A DNA stretch of 64,000 bases, taken from assembly GCF_004193775.1 (NCBI RefSeq), contig NC_041019.1, positions 9,844,204 to 9,908,203 of the forward strand. Direction: 5' to 3'. Of this stretch, positions 59,818 to 64,000 are shown piece after piece. The stretch's first letter is position 1. The number at the start of each line of letters is the position of its first letter. Both the position numbers and the translations under genes were made by a program. This DNA is from Glycine soja (Eukaryota > Streptophyta > Magnoliopsida > Fabales > Fabaceae). Below the pieces are notes generated by a model. That model made no database searches. It had not been told where the DNA came from and saw only the letters and a program-made list of their open reading frames with translations.

Positions 59818-60265
59818 GTCATTTTCCAGTTGTTTCTTGTGAGCTCTTCTGTGTTATCCCTATCTTGTATATCATGTATTGTTGCACTTATCAATTTTAT
59901 CGTATGGTTCAATGGTAGACTGGATTAAAACTACACTCTTATTTTTAAACTTTTGGTTATGTGTTTAAGTTGTCAATCTGTTTTCCTGGCATCTTAAGTT
60001 GGTATTCCTCCCCTCCCCTCCTTTTATCAAGGATACTTTTTAATTAATTTATTACTACTAGAAAAGTGTGCTTATTTTACTCAAACTCCTTGCAGCAATA
60101 AGCATCAGCACTCTGCCACATCCAGTTCCCTTCTGCGTGTTCCTTTCTTCTACTCTCTCCAGTCCGGCCAAAGCGAAGCTCCTTCCATCATTTTCAGTTT
60201 TTTCTGTCAAGTGCTGTTGCTTCTGCTCCCAAACTTATCCAAATATTGCTTGTAACAAGTCGCCC

Positions 60266-62176
60266 ATGAACTTGTTGAGCAGAATCGTTGGGTTGGGTAG
60301 CCCAAGGGCTGCACAAAACATGAATTCAACCACTGCTCAGGGACCAGATGATGAGATACCAGCACCAGGTCAACAGTTTGCCCAGTTTGGTGCTGGCTGC
60401 TTTTGGAGTGTTGAGCTGGCCTTCCAGAGGGCAGCAGGGGTGACCAAGACAGAAGTTGGTTATAGCCAGGGGCAGTTGCCTAATCCAAGCTATGAGGATG
60501 TGTGTATGGGAACCACACACCACTCGGAGGTTGTCCGGGTCGAGTATGATCCCAATGAATGTAGCTATGAGAGTTTGCTTGATGTGTTCTGGGCTAGACA
60601 TGATCCTACCACACTGAATCGGCAGGTAAATATGAAGTTTTCTTTTTAATTATTTTATAAACTTTTCATGCTTAGTTGAATTGGTCTGATTTCTTATTAA
60701 TACCATCTCATTGTTTCAAGTGTGATGTCTAGACTTTTCTGATCTGAATTACAAGTTTGGGCTTATGGTTATAATGTAAACTTTCTTTGGAATTGTTCAA
60801 CCATTTTTTACATAAAAGAGTTAATCATTTTACAAGACTTTCTTTTTGCTTCATGATTAATTTGTATAAGGTGATGCTAATTCTTTCTGTTGCCTAATAG
60901 ATGCATTTATGTTTGAACATCCTATGATGCCTTGTTTTGTGAATTCTGTTCCAATACTCTGATGTATTGTGCTAAATCAAATTGATGGGGAATCTCTTGA
61001 TATTTGTTTCCTTCATTACTAAGTTTTAACCTTTTTTCCCCGTTTGCCATGCCAATTGAGGGAGTGTTTGTGTGCTTCTACTCTGAAGTATGTGATCATG
61101 TCATTCTTTCCACTTCTACATACCATTGAACCATACATCTGTGACTTCACAGTTCACAAGTTATTACAAGAGTGCTCAATCTGTTACATTTTGGTAGTTT
61201 ATTGCAAATACTATTTTTTGCTTGTGTTTAGGACTTTAGGTTGTGGTAAAGAACTTGTTGCTAAACTAGATCTTACTCATAATAGATATACTTCACAAAC
61301 AAGTATGGCATGGCCCTGCCTTTTTCAATTTTTTATTCCAATGTGATTCTGCCTTGAAAAGAAACAGTAGCTTTTAATTGTTTAGTTGTTGGGCAATTTA
61401 CATATCCTTATGTTGAACTTGGAATATGTCATGGACCTCTGGTAACCATTGAACAGGATGTGTAGAAAAACCAGTTTGATATGGAATGATCTATTTATTT
61501 TAAGACAAACCTTAGTTATAATTCCTTAGGTGCTTTTGGTGCTATTCTCCAATTAGAATTGGAGTTTCACCTCAGTAACCTATGTTGACTTTTAATGCAA
61601 ACCTTTAATGCAAATTACCAATACAACTCTAATTCTAATTGGAGAATAACAACAAAAACATCAAAGGAATTGCATCCAAGTTTTGTTGTCCTTTTATTAC
61701 ATTTTTGTGTTGTCTTTTGCCTTTTTTTGTTCAAAGTTCAACCCATTGCTTTCTTCAATTCTCTTGTTTCGGCACACCATTTTTCTCATTCTCTTCAATG
61801 CATGCATCTATGAACTTTGAATATATAATGACAACCTATGATCTGCTATGCGGATACAACTGTAATTGCCTTTGCATCATGCGGCTTAAGCACTATGTAA
61901 CAGTTTGATCTTCCTGTGTGATAGGGTAATGATGTAGGAACACAATACAGGTCTGGAATATACTATTACACACCTGAACAAGAGAAGGCAGCCATAGAGT
62001 CTCTGGAACAACAACAGAAGAAGCTGAACAGGAAGATTGTTACTGAGATCCTTCCTGCCAAGAAGTTCTACAGGGCAGAAGAATACCATCAACAGTACCT
62101 TGAGAAAGGAGGGAGATTTGGTTCCAAGCAATCTGCTTCTAAGGGATGCAATGATCCAATTCGATGCTATGGTTAG
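60266..62176 (+). CDS. MSRA: Peptide methionine sulfoxide reductase A, 203 aa
   Basis: Coding exons are 60266-60625 and 61925-62176, joined in phase 0 (HDPTTLNRQ | [16 protein letters not shown]). MsrA reduces the S-epimer of methionine sulfoxide in proteins or free Met, using thioredoxin. The signature [15 protein letters not shown] places the catalytic Cys at residue 45. [15 protein letters not shown] and [23 protein letters not shown] are conserved core segments, and the C-terminal Cys195 and Cys201 ([10 protein letters not shown]) are the likely resolving pair. The start at 60266 is the first ATG after the acceptor at 60095 and gives a cytosolic-type protein. The same frame is open upstream to 60096 with Ser/Pro/Lys-rich sequence but has no ATG. 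A probable non-coding first exon lies near 57.4 kb, next to a foldback transposon. Confidence 0.92.
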
Positions 62177-64000
62177 ATTAATATGTCTAGATGTTGAAAG
62201 CAGGGAGTTTTCTTGATAAGTATTTGTTAATATATCAATAAAGTAATTCAAAACCTACCTACTCTCTGTATTGTATTTATAGGGTGAAGATCACTATAGA
62301 ATTAGAATCAATTTTAGAGTTATATAGTATTTTATATGTATAGTTCTCTAATAAGCTGGTTTTATAATAACTTTAATTAGTGGCACTTCTTGAGTTAAAA
62401 TATCGTTATTTTGTTGGGTTTTTCATCCATGAGTTATGTTTGGTGAATGGTTGCTTAAAATTAAATTAGTAAACTATAATGATTTAATAAATTGAACTTG
62501 AGACTAATATGAATAGAATTTAAGTGGGGTTAGTTATATATAACTAATCATGCATTTTAGGCAGGATTTTTTTTAATTTCTTCCAATACCTAATAGATTT
62601 TATGTTTATTTTCCAAGATAATTTATGTAGTAGCTCTAAGTAAAGAATTTTTAAGTCTCAAAAACGTTTTTTATTCCTATAGTATGATACATAAGTAATT
62701 TTTGTCCATGCTGTTTAAATTGCTTGAATCAAACCTTCATTCATTTCAAATGAATGAGTCTAGGTTTTTCTTAGAGTGATGAAATCTAGTTCAATCATTG
62801 TCCAATTATTAACATTTGAGATGACTGATTCTATTTTGTAATAGTTCAATCATTGTGCAATTATTAACATTTGAGTTGGCATATTATATTCTGTAAGACT
62901 AAAATGAAATGGTATGTCACAAAATGGATCGTCATTTCATTATCATGGTACAAAATGTCATTCACACTAACACATTTTGTGTTAATATTTAAACAAAATA
63001 TTAACAATTGAATTTATACTTTTAATGAACTACAATGCCAATTGATGCTATTACGTCACAAAATGTCATCCACACCATCTTAAACGTTAAAAATTGGATG
63101 AAACATTAATAATTGGGCCAAACTTTCTTAATCTGACAAGTATAGGAACTCAAGTAGTTGAAACTAAGGGACAAAATAACTTGTTTGTCAAATTATAGTG
63201 AGAGAAAAAAAAATTGTCAATTTTTTATCATTTATTTTTTTAAAAAAAAGGAATGACAAATACACCTTCAATATTACCTGAAAGAGTGCTAATAACATGT
63301 TGGACTTGTTAAGAAAGGCTTATCAAAGAAATATTATGCAAGTCTAAATTGTAAATAATTTTATCCTGTCACAACTATTTAATTAGTCAAAGAAAATTGA
63401 ACTTCATCCATAAAAATATTAATATTAAATTAACAATTGAAAAATATTCATTATTCATCTTTTATTTCTTCACCTATTTTTTTTCTAGACGAAGAATCTC
63501 TCTTTTTCATTACATCACTTATCACATTTATTATTTTCTCTCATACTTTTTCTCTTTTCTTATCACATTTATTATTTTCTCTCGTACTTTTTCTCTTTTC
63601 TTTCTGCGTCTTTACTTTCCACCGCAATCCACCTCAAAATGAGGTAGACGAATATCCTTAGTCTCTACAATTTCAGCTTGATCATTTTTTCGTCTACTCA
63701 AAACCAAGGTGTCTAAGAATGATATCTTTATCACTTGTACTAAATTGCTATGTAAAAGGGACAGTGCACCCGAAAATACACGCGAAGACTTCGGATTTGG
63801 ATCTGCTTAAGTGCAATTTCATGCCTCTCAGTAAATCGAAACTGTTTGATGAAGGTCACATAGTTCATATTTTTATTTGGATTTGTGTTCAATAGCTTTT
63901 TTGGGTTTCCTTGTTTCTTGCATTCAGTTGCTAGTGCTACCATGGACACTGTACAAATTACTTTTGAAATCTGAATTGATGTCTTCGTTGAATAATAAAG
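62177..64000. other. MsrA 3' flank, AT-rich, no gene recognised
   Basis: The 3' UTR probably ends near 62280. A 55-bp offset tandem duplication (AGTTCAATCATTGTSCAATTATTAACATTTGAG) lies at 62788-62875. A 41-bp tandem repeat (CTTATCACATTTATTATTTTCTCTC...) lies at 63518-63601. Repeated CACAAAATG and its inverse near 62920-63070 suggest an old small element. No frame at the right edge looks like a protein. Confidence 0.5.

Noticed and set aside
1..64000. CRISPR arrays, operons, ribosome-binding sites, riboswitches and rRNA/tRNA genes
   Set aside because: None seen. Introns and transposon types show plant nuclear DNA, and tandem repeats here have no regular repeat-spacer pattern.

Overview
The window is plant nuclear DNA. 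Its long AT-rich intergenic stretches, GT-AG introns, Mutator-like and Ty1-copia elements and plant-type genes all fit a dicot. From memory of the repeat and gene families I think a legume, most likely Glycine (soybean), but nothing here was searched against a database.

Layout. (1) 1-3030: the right part of a Mutator-like element (MULE) on the minus strand. It carries an apparently intact plant-mobile-domain (PMD/MAIN-like) gene, an AT-rich minisatellite and a cluster of 14 TTCCGGAA palindromes. (2) 3031-12290: a gene-poor AT-rich spacer with microsatellites and one candidate hairpin, then a small gene at 12290-12595 for a myristoylation-type protein. (3) 12669-15836: spacer. (4) 15846-27117: a complete 11.3-kb MULE bounded by an exact 9-bp target duplication. 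It holds a decayed transposase-OTU gene and a convergent, decayed PMD gene. The first exon of the PMD gene is split by an LTR element (21180-25826) that itself contains a truncated copia element (22163-25687). (5) 27414-41770: a large 13-exon gene for a plant URB1 (nucleolar pre-ribosomal-associated protein 1) homologue of 2,550 aa. (6) 42061-47519: a terminal-inverted-repeat DNA element with a young copia retrotransposon (42272-46912) inserted in it. (7) 48108-51269, minus strand: a six-exon gene for plastid-type RidA, 187 aa. (8) 51330-57380: spacer ending in two inverted-repeat MULE-type elements (54388-55618 and 55678-57371), stacked just upstream of (9) a methionine sulfoxide reductase A gene (5' exon near 57.4 kb, CDS 60266-62176). 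(10) 62177-64000: AT-rich flank.

The four host genes (MGNC small protein, URB1, RidA, MsrA) are unrelated housekeeping or stress genes and do not form a cluster. URB1 and RidA are convergent. Most of the window's structure comes from transposons: nested insertions that can be dated relative to each other, elements abutting the URB1 and MsrA 5' regions, and two PMD-carrying MULEs in the same orientation about 13 kb apart. Exon boundaries were placed by hand from reading frame, splice consensus and family similarity.
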